NCBI RefSeq assembly: GCF_009724245.1
Contig: NZ_WNNK01000005.1
Coordinates: 62,001-126,000 of the forward strand
DNA from: Pseudomonas spelaei
GTDB lineage: Bacteria > Pseudomonadota > Gammaproteobacteria > Pseudomonadales > Pseudomonadaceae
Reading direction: 5' to 3'
Length of the DNA stretch: 64,000 nucleotides
Positions 46,349 to 53,925 of the stretch are shown piece by piece. The translations under genes and the position numbers were made by a program. A model generated the notes under the pieces. It saw only the letters and a list, made by a program, of their open reading frames with translations. It was not told where the DNA came from and made no database searches. Numbering within the stretch: the first letter of the stretch is position 1; every line of letters begins with the position of its first letter.

Positions 46349-48966
46349 CACTTCCAGCCTCCCAGCAAGATAAGGTGGTCTCGGTCCCATTTGCTTGGAC
46401 CGTTGACCGGAAGGGTTCCCTCAGGGCCCTGGTACTCGTCGTTCGGCTCTTCCGGAACGACTTCGATGGTCCCGGCGTCCAGCTGCTGCTTGCGCCACTT
46501 CCAGGTAGCGCGCGCGCGGTCCAGTAGATTCGAGACGGTTACGCCGTCCGGCGGTCTTCTGACTTGCGCTTTTGGGAAGATGTCGGCAGCGGTGATGTAC
46601 AGCCCGCCACTTTCCAGGATGAAATAGCCAAGCGCGGCGGGTGCGATACCGCTTGTTTGCTCTATGAGGCTGGAGTAGAGCGCCAACTGTAGGTGCTCGC
46701 CAGAGCGAAGCAGCCCGGCGTAGTAGGTATCGCCTCTCCACTTTATGTCCACGGCGACAGTTCGCTTGTTACCAAGCGTGACCAAGAGGTCAATTTTGCC
46801 GATCAGCGGGACTGCTCCCAAGGTTCCTCTGAGCTCCACCTCCGTCTGAACCTGAACGGCACCCGCGAGCCTAAGGTGATTGAGGAGACTGCAGATGGCT
46901 AGTTCGCAAACCTTCCGGAAGTGCTGCTGCGTTACCCCTGCACCCTGCATGAGTAGTACAGCGCCTTCAGTCAGCAAGAGCGAGTCTGCTTCGGCGCGGA
47001 ACCACGCAACGGCATCGGAGTTTGACAAACTCAAGGCATCGTTGTAATCGAAGAGTTTCTCCAGCACCCGATGAGCGAGGATACCCAGCAGGCGGTTGTC
47101 CTCATCCACCGCCAGGACGGAGGTCGGATCCAGCTTCGCCACTCGTTTCAGAACGAATAGGGCTGCGTCATTGAAGAGTTCGTTGAGCGTAGTGAACGAC
47201 TGTAAAGCGTCGCCGAGCTGCACGGGATGAGGGAGTTGGATGTGTCGTGGAGTAGCGGGCAGCGGCTGAGGTGCAAGCACCTCGGCGGTTACCCCGAGAA
47301 GTGTGGAGTCGAGTGCAATGTCCAGGTCAAGCGAAGCGGACTCGATATCCGGTACGAGCTTCTTAAGAAGCTGGCGAATCGGATGTACTTCTGAACCGGG
47401 GGGAGGGCAGACGATGATGAATCTTTTTCTCGCAGCAAGTAGTGGCCGCAGCCACTTCAGTGCTAACGATACAAGCTCACGCGCCGGGTCTCGCAACTGC
47501 ACACCTAATTGAGTCAGAGCATTCACCTCGGCAGGAGACCAAGGCAGAGGCGAGGGCAGGGCAGGCGTAGATGGCATCCACCAGATCACTTCATCAGCAG
47601 CTTCGATGCACGCGGCTGCCGTGCTGGTGGAGCGCATGCAGCCGACATGGGAAACCGCAGCGGGGTTGGTTGCCCCGGCGGGCGTGGCGTGGGCGACCAA
47701 CTGCTCGACTTGCCGAGGCAGCACCGTGGCCAACCCTTGCCGAGCCAGCTCGATCAATGCTTCATGGACGGCCGCACATTGGCTATGCGCCGCCGTAAAG
47801 CTCGCCGCATCAGCGGATTCACCTGAGAGGCGAAGCCGCATAGCCTCCTTCATCCGGGCGACGCGAGCAATCAGTGCATCGACCGGCACTCCATCGGTGC
47901 GTGACCAGCGCTCTGACTCCAGCCAGAAGGTAATTTCATCTGCTACTTCCTGGGCATCGTCACCCGCTGCGATCTTGGCCTTAGCCGCCGTCCAGGCTTC
48001 GCTCCCAATTCCAGGCTGCTTGGCGACAGCACGAGCGAGCCTGCCTCTCGCAGGACGACTGAATGGGCCAACTGGGTGCGTCAGGAAATCCAGCAGTCGG
48101 TTCATGTCTATTGGTTCCCAGCACATTTCCAAGGCAAGGATTAGTGCCTGTAGGGCTGGGCGGAGCTGACTAGGGCGTTCGAACCCGCAGTTGACCCCGC
48201 CGGTCGCAGACAGCGACACATCTAGCGAGTCGCCGGCATCCTCAGCCAGGATCAGCCGGTCGCCGGGCTGGTGCGAGTGTTGTGCGCTCAACCAGTGTTC
48301 GGCGGTCGTGGCCGCGAGAGCGTGCACTAGCAAGACACTCCCATCGGTCTGCACGGTCAGATTGCCCGCAGAGCCTCCAGCCAGAACGGTTAGGGCTTGC
48401 TCTTGCAACGCACGGAGTTGGCCTTCTCCCTGTGGCTCGGGAAGTCGGACTTCGACCGCTGGCAGGCGCTCGAGCACCTGCCGCCAGAGAAGCGGGAAGT
48501 CCTCGGGCGGGTCAACCAGGTGAACTGACTTGATGGGGCCGGGGCCGGACGCACTCAGAGCCTGTATCACCAGGTGCAAGCGCTCGGCCTCTCCGGGCGG
48601 CAGCGTTTCGAGAGCTGCCTTTTCAATGGAAGCAAGCTCCTGGATTCGCGAAGGATGCTCTGGATTCGCGCTGCCGTCCCAACCGCCAAGCCGCCACTCG
48701 TCACGCCAGGCCAGGAGGCGCGCGGCCGTACCGATACTGTCGGCCTTCAGGGACTCACTGTAGAAGCGCGAATTGTTGTCATGGGCCCGCAGCAGGCCAG
48801 AATAGATGGCCACGCGTCTGGCCTTGGACGCTTCTGGCGCGCTTAGACCAAGGTAAGTCTCCAGTAGGGACAGGAATCCGAGGCGGCCGACTATCGGGGT
48901 GTTGAAGAAGTTCGTCGGGGACGGACCCTGGCGGGTGTCCAAGAAAAGGCCAAAAGTGATGTGCAT
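46348..48966 (-). CDS. AddB-like PD-(D/E)xK nuclease subunit
   Basis: An 872-residue protein whose last 200 residues carry a RecB/Cas4-like nuclease fold: LAHRVLEKLFDY, then GKIDLLVTLGNKRTVAVDIKW (about 725-745; Asp and DxK of the active site) and LQLALYSSL. The preceding 650 residues are AddB-like (inactivated-helicase) in layout, with no Walker A lysine motif seen. The four-cysteine iron-sulphur cluster of canonical AddB is not apparent. The ATG at 48966 is chosen because the 33 upstream residues look non-coding. First gene of the operon; its stop overlaps the helicase start. Confidence 0.75.
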   Translation of the reverse strand: MHITFGLFLDTRQGPSPTNFFNTPIVGRLGFLSLLETYLGLSAPEASKARRVAIYSGLLRAHDNNSRFYSESLKADSIGTAARLLAWRDEWRLGGWDGSANPEHPSRIQELASIEKAALETLPPGEAERLHLVIQALSASGPGPIKSVHLVDPPEDFPLLWRQVLERLPAVEVRLPEPQGEGQLRALQEQALTVLAGGSAGNLTVQTDGSVLLVHALAATTAEHWLSAQHSHQPGDRLILAEDAGDSLDVSLSATGGVNCGFERPSQLRPALQALILALEMCWEPIDMNRLLDFLTHPVGPFSRPARGRLARAVAKQPGIGSEAWTAAKAKIAAGDDAQEVADEITFWLESERWSRTDGVPVDALIARVARMKEAMRLRLSGESADAASFTAAHSQCAAVHEALIELARQGLATVLPRQVEQLVAHATPAGATNPAAVSHVGCMRSTSTAAACIEAADEVIWWMPSTPALPSPLPWSPAEVNALTQLGVQLRDPARELVSLALKWLRPLLAARKRFIIVCPPPGSEVHPIRQLLKKLVPDIESASLDLDIALDSTLLGVTAEVLAPQPLPATPRHIQLPHPVQLGDALQSFTTLNELFNDAALFVLKRVAKLDPTSVLAVDEDNRLLGILAHRVLEKLFDYNDALSLSNSDAVAWFRAEADSLLLTEGAVLLMQGAGVTQQHFRKVCELAICSLLNHLRLAGAVQVQTEVELRGTLGAVPLIGKIDLLVTLGNKRTVAVDIKWRGDTYYAGLLRSGEHLQLALYSSLIEQTSGIAPAALGYFILESGGLYITAADIFPKAQVRRPPDGVTVSNLLDRARATWKWRKQQLDAGTIEVVPEEPNDEYQGPEGTLPVNGPSKWDRDHLILLGGWK

Positions 48967-49266
48967 GCTGCAGTTGACTCCCTGAAGGCAATCGAATGCA
49001 GGCGTCCTATTGCATCTTGTTCCCCTGCTCCTAGTCGACAAGACTAGCCGAAAGCAACCATTCACGTACGACGGAAAATTGCTGAGAGCGGCTGTCAGAC
49101 CACGACTGCCTGTGTGTCAGATATCGCAGCAAGGCAGACAAGGAACCGCGCCTACTGAATTTCCGCTCTTTACCGTTAGCAGCCTTTCTCCAGCTAGAGG
49201 TCTGGTAAAGCCTGCTGGCCCCCTGGAGTGAGCAGCCGACTTTTGGCGGCGTCTTGAAAAGCGTCG

Positions 49267-49332
49267 GAGTGATACCTGAATTCAGCTTGGCGACTTACAC
49301 TTGAAATATTAATTGCACAGGAGGTATCACTC
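49267..49332. repeat. Perfect 11-base inverted repeat near the right island end
   Basis: GAGTGATACCT (49267-49277) and AGGTATCACTC (49322-49332) are exact reverse complements 44 bases apart. This could be an operator pair or a recombination-accessory site. It lies 250-290 bases inside the right att copy and some 300 bases before the AddB-like start. Confidence 0.5.
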
Positions 49333-49445
49333 GGTTGCTCACGCACTTGGGCAGAGGAGAGCATCTCATCGGCCTACCTTCACTCCGCGGTGTGTGGGAA
49401 CAACAACGGGTGACTTTTCTAGAGGGGAACTGTTGGACCTCAGGC

Positions 49446-49496
49446 TGGGGGCATCCTTTTCAAACCATCCAAAGTATGCCCTCAGATGTGCCCCCA
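49446..49496. repeat. Subterminal repeats, right end (TGGGGGCA / TGCCCCCA)
   Basis: TGGGGGCA at 49446-49453 is inverted relative to the pair in 49476-49496, which reads ATGCCCTCA, five bases, TGCCCCCA and corresponds to the left-end pair at 27998-28018 (17 of 21 bases). Confidence 0.55.
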
Positions 49497-49581
49497 ATGT
49501 AGCAATCCACTGGAAGTGCATGGATCTCCATAGTCTATGAAAAGGCAGAAATGATCAGCTTAACAGCCTGCCAGACGCCCC

Positions 49582-50496
49582 CTAAAGACTCTCAGGATCC
49601 CCAAAGAACATCTGAATCCGCGACCTCAACCAACGTTCCCCCGGATCATTATCCTGCGACCCGCGCCACGCCATGTGCAGCTCAAAAGCGCGCGTTGGCA
49701 GTGGCAGGTCTTCTGCGCGCAGGCCACCGGCAGCGGTCAAGGCTTCGGAGGCATAGTCTGGCACGGTGGCCAGGATGTCCGTGCCCGCCAGCAGCGTGCC
49801 CAACCCGTTGAACTGCGGCACGGCCAGCACCACGTGGCGCTTGCGGTCGAGTTTTTCCAGTTCTTCGTCGATAAACCCGCTCAAGTCTCCGGCGAATGAC
49901 ACCAGGGCGTGGGGGCGGGAGCAGAAGTCGTCCAGGCTCAAGGCCCCAGGCACGGTGTCGGCCCGCAGCAGCTTGGGCACGCTGCGCCGCAGTACCTTGC
50001 GCTTGGCGTTGGCCGGCAGGTCGGTGGTGTAGCTGACGCCGATGGAGATTTCCCCGGAGGCCAGCAGGCTTGGCATCAAGATGTAGTTGACGCGGCGTAC
50101 CACTAGCACGATTCCCGGGGCCTCGGCCCGCAGACGCTTGAGCAACTGCGGCAGCAGCGCGAATTCGACATCATCGGACAAGCCAATGCGAAACACCGCA
50201 GTGCTGGTGGCCGGATCGAACTCGGAGGCACGGCTGACCGCCGTGGAGATCGAGTCCAGGGCCGGGGAGAGCAGGGCGAAGATTTCCACGGCGCGGGCCG
50301 AGGGCTCCATGCTGCGGCCGGTGCGCACGAACAAGGGGTCGTCGAACAGTCCGCGCAGGCGTGACAAGGCGGCGCTGATGGCCGGCTGGCCGAGGAACAG
50401 CTTCTCGGCGGCGCGGGTCACACTGCGCTCATGCATCAAGGTTTCGAATACGATCAACAGGTTAAGGTCGACACGACGCAGGTCGTTACGGTTCAT
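49582..50496 (-). CDS. mexT: LysR-type regulator MexT
   Basis: Activator of mexEF-oprN and mexS, 304 residues, the length of P. aeruginosa MexT. The N-terminal winged helix-turn-helix begins MNRNDLRRVDLNLLIVFETL and contains ERSVTRAAEKLFLGQPAISAALSRLRGLF; the co-inducer domain runs from FRIGLSDDVEFALLPQLL to the end. The ATG at 50496 is chosen; upstream residues are not family-like. Its last 10 codons (with stop) are supplied by the island and are duplicated at 27921-27950. The reading frame is intact, so the protein should work. It is divergent from mexS. Confidence 0.87.
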   Translation of the reverse strand: MNRNDLRRVDLNLLIVFETLMHERSVTRAAEKLFLGQPAISAALSRLRGLFDDPLFVRTGRSMEPSARAVEIFALLSPALDSISTAVSRASEFDPATSTAVFRIGLSDDVEFALLPQLLKRLRAEAPGIVLVVRRVNYILMPSLLASGEISIGVSYTTDLPANAKRKVLRRSVPKLLRADTVPGALSLDDFCSRPHALVSFAGDLSGFIDEELEKLDRKRHVVLAVPQFNGLGTLLAGTDILATVPDYASEALTAAGGLRAEDLPLPTRAFELHMAWRGSQDNDPGERWLRSRIQMFFGDPESL

Positions 50497-50743
50497 CTTG
50501 TGTCCTGGAAGAGTCAGCAAACTTGACGAGAGCAGCCATATGAGAACAATGGCCAGCACGAATCTTACGGGGAAAGGCTGCTACTCTGCACCGGCTAATT
50601 GAGATTTCCTACGTAGATAGAGCTGCTTTCCTCATCTGCGGAATCAATGACAGGCATGTCGACTATTAACGGCGACCGATGGCCTTGCTCCCAAAGCCCA
50701 GATAAAGTTCATGGCATTAGAGGTTACTTTGACGAGGTTTGCG

Positions 50744-51766
50744 ATGTCCCGCACGATCCGTTTTCACAAGTTTGGTCCGGCCGAGGTGCTCAAATGCGAA
50801 GAGCATGCAGCCGCAAAGCCCGCACCGGGCGAAGTGCAGGTGCGTGTCGAAGCGATTGGCATCAGCTGGTACGACATTCTCTGGCGCCAGAACCTGGCGT
50901 CGTCCCATGCACGTCTTCCGTCAGGCCTGGGCCATGAAATGGCCGGTGTGGTGGTCGCGGTGGGCGAGGGTGTTGAGGACTTGGCGGTGGGTGACAAGGT
51001 CGCCAGCTTTCCGGCCGAGAGCCCCAATGACTACCCGGTGTATGGTGAACAGATTGTCCTGCCCCGTTCGGCCCTGACCCGCTACCCGGATGTCTTGAGC
51101 CCGGTGGAAGCCAGCGTGCACTACACGCCGCTACTGATTGCCTACTTTGCCTACATCGACCTGGCGCGGGTCAAACCCGGGCAATTTGCCCTTGTGACGG
51201 ACGCCAGTCACTGTGCCGGTCCTTCGTTCGTGCAACTGGGCAAGGCCTTGGGTGTGCGGGTGATTGCTGCGACCAAGACCGCTGACGAGCGTGAATACCT
51301 GCTGTCCCTGGGCGCAGAGAAGGTGATCGTCACCGAAGAGCAGGACTTGCTGATGCAGATCAACAAGTTCACCGACAACCGTGGCGTCGATGTGGTGTTC
51401 GATGGCTTGGGTGGCCCGCAGATGTCGTTGTTGGGGGATGTCCTGGCGCCCCGTGGCAGCCTGGTGCTCTATGGCCTGCAAGGTGGCAACCAGACGCCGT
51501 TCCCGGCCTGTGCCGCGTTCCAGAAGAACATTCAGTTCTTTGTACACTGCATCGGCAACTTCACCGGCAAGCCGGAGCTGGGCATTATCCAGGACCAGGT
51601 AGCGCTGCAACGGGCCCTGCGTGATATCAATCAGTTGACCGCTGACAAGGTGCTGGTGCCATTGAAGACGACGGTGTTTCCGTTCAGCCAGTTCGTCGAG
51701 GCTCACCGCTATATGGACGAATGCCCGTGCCGTGAGCGTGTGGCGTTGCAGGTAGAAGCTGTTTAA
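50744..51766 (+). CDS. mexS: MDR-family oxidoreductase MexS
   Basis: Medium-chain dehydrogenase/quinone-reductase-like protein, 340 residues, near the 339 of P. aeruginosa MexS, whose loss activates MexT and the pump. The GroES-like N-terminus is MSRTIRFHKFGPAEVLKCEE with GLGHEMAGVVVAVGEGVEDLAVGDKV; the nucleotide-binding part reads ALVTDASHCAGPSFVQLGKALG, not a standard GxGxxG or AxxGxxG loop; GVDVVFDGLGGPQ follows. The ATG at 50744, with GAGG upstream, is chosen over 50711. Named from the divergent mexT neighbour, size and family. Confidence 0.75.
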   Translation: MSRTIRFHKFGPAEVLKCEEHAAAKPAPGEVQVRVEAIGISWYDILWRQNLASSHARLPSGLGHEMAGVVVAVGEGVEDLAVGDKVASFPAESPNDYPVYGEQIVLPRSALTRYPDVLSPVEASVHYTPLLIAYFAYIDLARVKPGQFALVTDASHCAGPSFVQLGKALGVRVIAATKTADEREYLLSLGAEKVIVTEEQDLLMQINKFTDNRGVDVVFDGLGGPQMSLLGDVLAPRGSLVLYGLQGGNQTPFPACAAFQKNIQFFVHCIGNFTGKPELGIIQDQVALQRALRDINQLTADKVLVPLKTTVFPFSQFVEAHRYMDECPCRERVALQVEAV

Positions 51767-51902
51767 TCCGTAGGAAAATTCGCAAACGGTTATTGCCCCA
51801 GCGCTGTGAATGGGGCAAATGCGCCATTTGAAAGGATTGAATCCGCCTGGGTGCTGAGCCACTGATCCAGAGCGTGCCCCCGTAAATGATACGCCCGACC
51901 CT

Positions 51903-51940
51903 GACGCCGCCCTGAATCCCAGTGCGGCGTCGTTGTTTGT
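51903..51940 (+). terminator. Hairpin terminator downstream of mexS
   Basis: Perfect 8-base stem GACGCCGC / GCGGCGTC (51903-51910 and 51924-51931) followed by GTTGTTTGT. It lies 137 bases after the mexS stop. A weaker hairpin at 51793-51818 lies nearer. Confidence 0.55.
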
Positions 51941-52059
51941 GGGTCTCTATAGTTTTTCCTTTCTCTCATCTGAACTGGTTTATGTGCCGGTTCTGTATCT
52001 GTTAATCATTGTTCAGGCGCTGATAATTGCCGAGTCATTTTCATCTCAAGGACTGAGCA

Positions 52060-52251
52060 ATGAACCCATGCCTCAAATTACAGCCCATACCTGTCGAAAT
52101 TAGTCACTTGCAGACCCAAGGATACGGATCTGCGTGGTGGGCATTTCCAACGGAACAACAACTATTGATCAACTTGTTTTGGTTACCCGTGTCAGACACT
52201 TCTTTAGTTTGCGAATCAAATCAGAGTAGGAGGCTGTCGGAATACTCCTAG
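52060..52251 (+). CDS. Possible small protein, 63 aa
   Basis: An ATG with AAGGA 10 bases upstream opens a 63-residue frame beginning MNPCLKLQPIPVEISHLQ, with a Trp-rich middle (GSAWWAFPTEQQLL). No signal peptide or family recognised. Codon use is less GC-biased at third positions than in neighbours, which weakens the case. Could be a leader, a horizontally gained ORF or chance. Confidence 0.3.
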   Translation: MNPCLKLQPIPVEISHLQTQGYGSAWWAFPTEQQLLINLFWLPVSDTSLVCESNQSRRLSEYS

Positions 52252-52467
52252 GGCCTCCGACGGAACGCGGCTACTGCGCGAGTCCCTTGCTTTGCTTGCG
52301 CTTCAGAGGGGCGTCACCCGAGGCTATCCACTTATTGTCTGGTTGTGCGGTGCTAATCTTTGGCAAGCCATGCGTCTCGCAACGGGCGTTATTTCTATGA
52401 ATACAACAGTCGAGAAATTCCGTTAACGGTTGCTCGAAACTGATACTTAAACTCAGGTAGTAAAACT

Positions 52468-53889
52468 ATGAGCGCTATTCATGAACAGGCCATGAACTAT
52501 GTTTATCAACAAGTGCTGCAACGCTTATTAGGGCATTTTTCCAGAACTGAACGCACGGCACTTCAATTGCTGATTCAACGATTAATCGTGGCGGCCGGCG
52601 GAATTGAACAAATTGGTGACTACAAAGTGCTCGTGGCCCACGGCGCGGGTAAGGGCAGCAGCTATAGCCTGGCGTTTTTGCGCGCCGCGCAACTGACTAT
52701 CGCCGGTCGATCCCCCAGAACGTTCCAACTGCGTGTTGCGACACTGAGGCATGCCGGCATGACGCAGACCGCGCTGGATACGATCCAGCATGGCTATAGC
52801 GCACTGTTTTTTCACGATGATCCGCGCGTGGAGCTGCTGATGGTGGAAAACCAGGAAGTGTTGCCATTCAATCCCCTGCGGCCGGCTTCCAGCACGGGGC
52901 ATGAAGCCAGCCGACGCAATATGTTGATGATCGGTCATCTGACGTCTGGGGATATTCGCGCGACGTTGTGCAATGACGGCTACCTGGCCCTGGGAGATTT
53001 CTATCAACGTGTCACCGCATGGGGCGGCGGCGTGCACGCCTTGGTCAGCGGTGACTCATCACGTAAGCAACGGCAGTACCTGGCATGGCTGAAAAAGACG
53101 GCGCAGGCGGCGGGGTTGACCGTGCCTGAACGCTGGCCGGTGGCACTCAACACCTTGTTTGCACGCATGGATGAATGGAGCACCGGCTATTACGAGGATG
53201 TTTATGGCGAGCATTACGTAATGCCTGACTCACCGAACAAGGAAAGCTATCGTCATCTGTCCTACATTGGCATCGCCGACCTGATCAGCGATCTGAATCA
53301 AGAGTTCACGCCCTTGCTGGCCGAGTTCCTGGGTTACCAATTCGACAAGTTTGGTTTTCACTTCAGCAATCCAGCCTGCGCAAACCCGCTGTTGATGGCA
53401 CACATGCGCGGTCTACAGGCCCAGAGTTTGCGCGAGCTTGATTACGCATCCGGCGTCGATGGCTTCGTGCAGGAAGCCCGTCAGTTCATGACGCATAAAA
53501 ATATCCCCGCAAACCTGATCGCCCAAGCGGGTACCCAGGACGGACGTATCCTGTCGGCAACCTATGCGCAGGAATTTTTTGGACTGGACGAAAGCCAACT
53601 GATTTGCTTGTTGTTTTCGCCCTTTATCCACCACGGCGAGCGACTTGAAAGCTTTTTGCGCCAATGTCACCCAGGCATGCTGGTGGCGCTCCCTGAATTG
53701 CACAAGGCACTTCAAGGCAAGCCTGTGGCCGATATGCTCCAGAACTGGATCACCCACATCAGCGGCTTGCCGATGCCGTTGGTGCTCCATCTGTATCGCA
53801 AGCGACCTGGCACTGTTGCCGAGGTGCGGCGTGAAGCACCGGCCCCGGTCATTGACGAGGCGCGGGACTGTCGGCAGTCAGGGTGTTAA
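52468..53889 (+). CDS. Uncharacterised protein, 473 aa
   Basis: No family recognised. A soluble, mostly helical protein that starts MSAIHEQAMNYVYQQVLQRLLGHF, with no signal peptide or membrane segment. Ser/Gly-rich AHGAGKGSSYSLAFLRA (about residues 52-68) could be mistaken for a P-loop but lacks the strand-GxxxxGK[ST] context on both sides. Later blocks are RRNMLMIGHLTSGDIRATL, DVYGEHYVMPDSPNKESYRHLSYIG and a C-terminal helical part. The next gene, a MocR-type regulator, follows within 40 bases, so they are probably co-transcribed, and the two may be functionally linked. Confidence 0.75.
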   Translation: MSAIHEQAMNYVYQQVLQRLLGHFSRTERTALQLLIQRLIVAAGGIEQIGDYKVLVAHGAGKGSSYSLAFLRAAQLTIAGRSPRTFQLRVATLRHAGMTQTALDTIQHGYSALFFHDDPRVELLMVENQEVLPFNPLRPASSTGHEASRRNMLMIGHLTSGDIRATLCNDGYLALGDFYQRVTAWGGGVHALVSGDSSRKQRQYLAWLKKTAQAAGLTVPERWPVALNTLFARMDEWSTGYYEDVYGEHYVMPDSPNKESYRHLSYIGIADLISDLNQEFTPLLAEFLGYQFDKFGFHFSNPACANPLLMAHMRGLQAQSLRELDYASGVDGFVQEARQFMTHKNIPANLIAQAGTQDGRILSATYAQEFFGLDESQLICLLFSPFIHHGERLESFLRQCHPGMLVALPELHKALQGKPVADMLQNWITHISGLPMPLVLHLYRKRPGTVAEVRREAPAPVIDEARDCRQSGC

Positions 53890-53925
53890 GCGGTTGGCGT
53901 TGCAGATGTGTGCAAGGGGCTGGCA

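Larger units (their letters stand above)
48967..49581. other. Right island end, non-coding
   Basis: No recognisable gene. It should contain the promoter of the leftward AddB-like operon. Notable sequences are the inverted repeat at 49267-49332 and TGGGGGCA / TGCCCCCA repeats at 49446-49496. Short open frames here have no RBS or family. Confidence 0.55.
27951..49611. mobile_element. Integrated defence island in the 3' end of mexT, about 21.7 kb
   Basis: Bounded by the duplicated last codons of mexT (27921-27950 and 49582-49611), with similar TGCCCCCA-type double repeats just inside each end (27998-28018 and 49476-49496). The content is wholly accessory: a WYL regulator, Wadjet, an ABC-3C system and an AddAB-like/PLD operon. 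No integrase, transposase, relaxase or replication gene is visible, so the element appears non-autonomous or has lost its integrase. Protein-gene 3' ends are less usual integration sites than tRNA genes. Confidence 0.75.
51767..52467. other. 700-base gap with terminators and a possible small gene
   Basis: Contains hairpins at 51793-51818 (TTGCCCCA with TGGGGCAA) and 51903-51931 (GACGCCGC with GCGGCGTC, then GTTGTTTGT), a 63-codon open frame at 52060-52251, and competing stems around 52228-52263 (GGAGGC with GCCTCC, GTCGGA with TCCGAC). The sequence is less GC-rich than the flanks. Confidence 0.55.

Noticed and set aside
49313..49540. Short plus-strand frame near the right island end
   Set aside because: No RBS, no family, and it contains the end repeats; probably non-coding.
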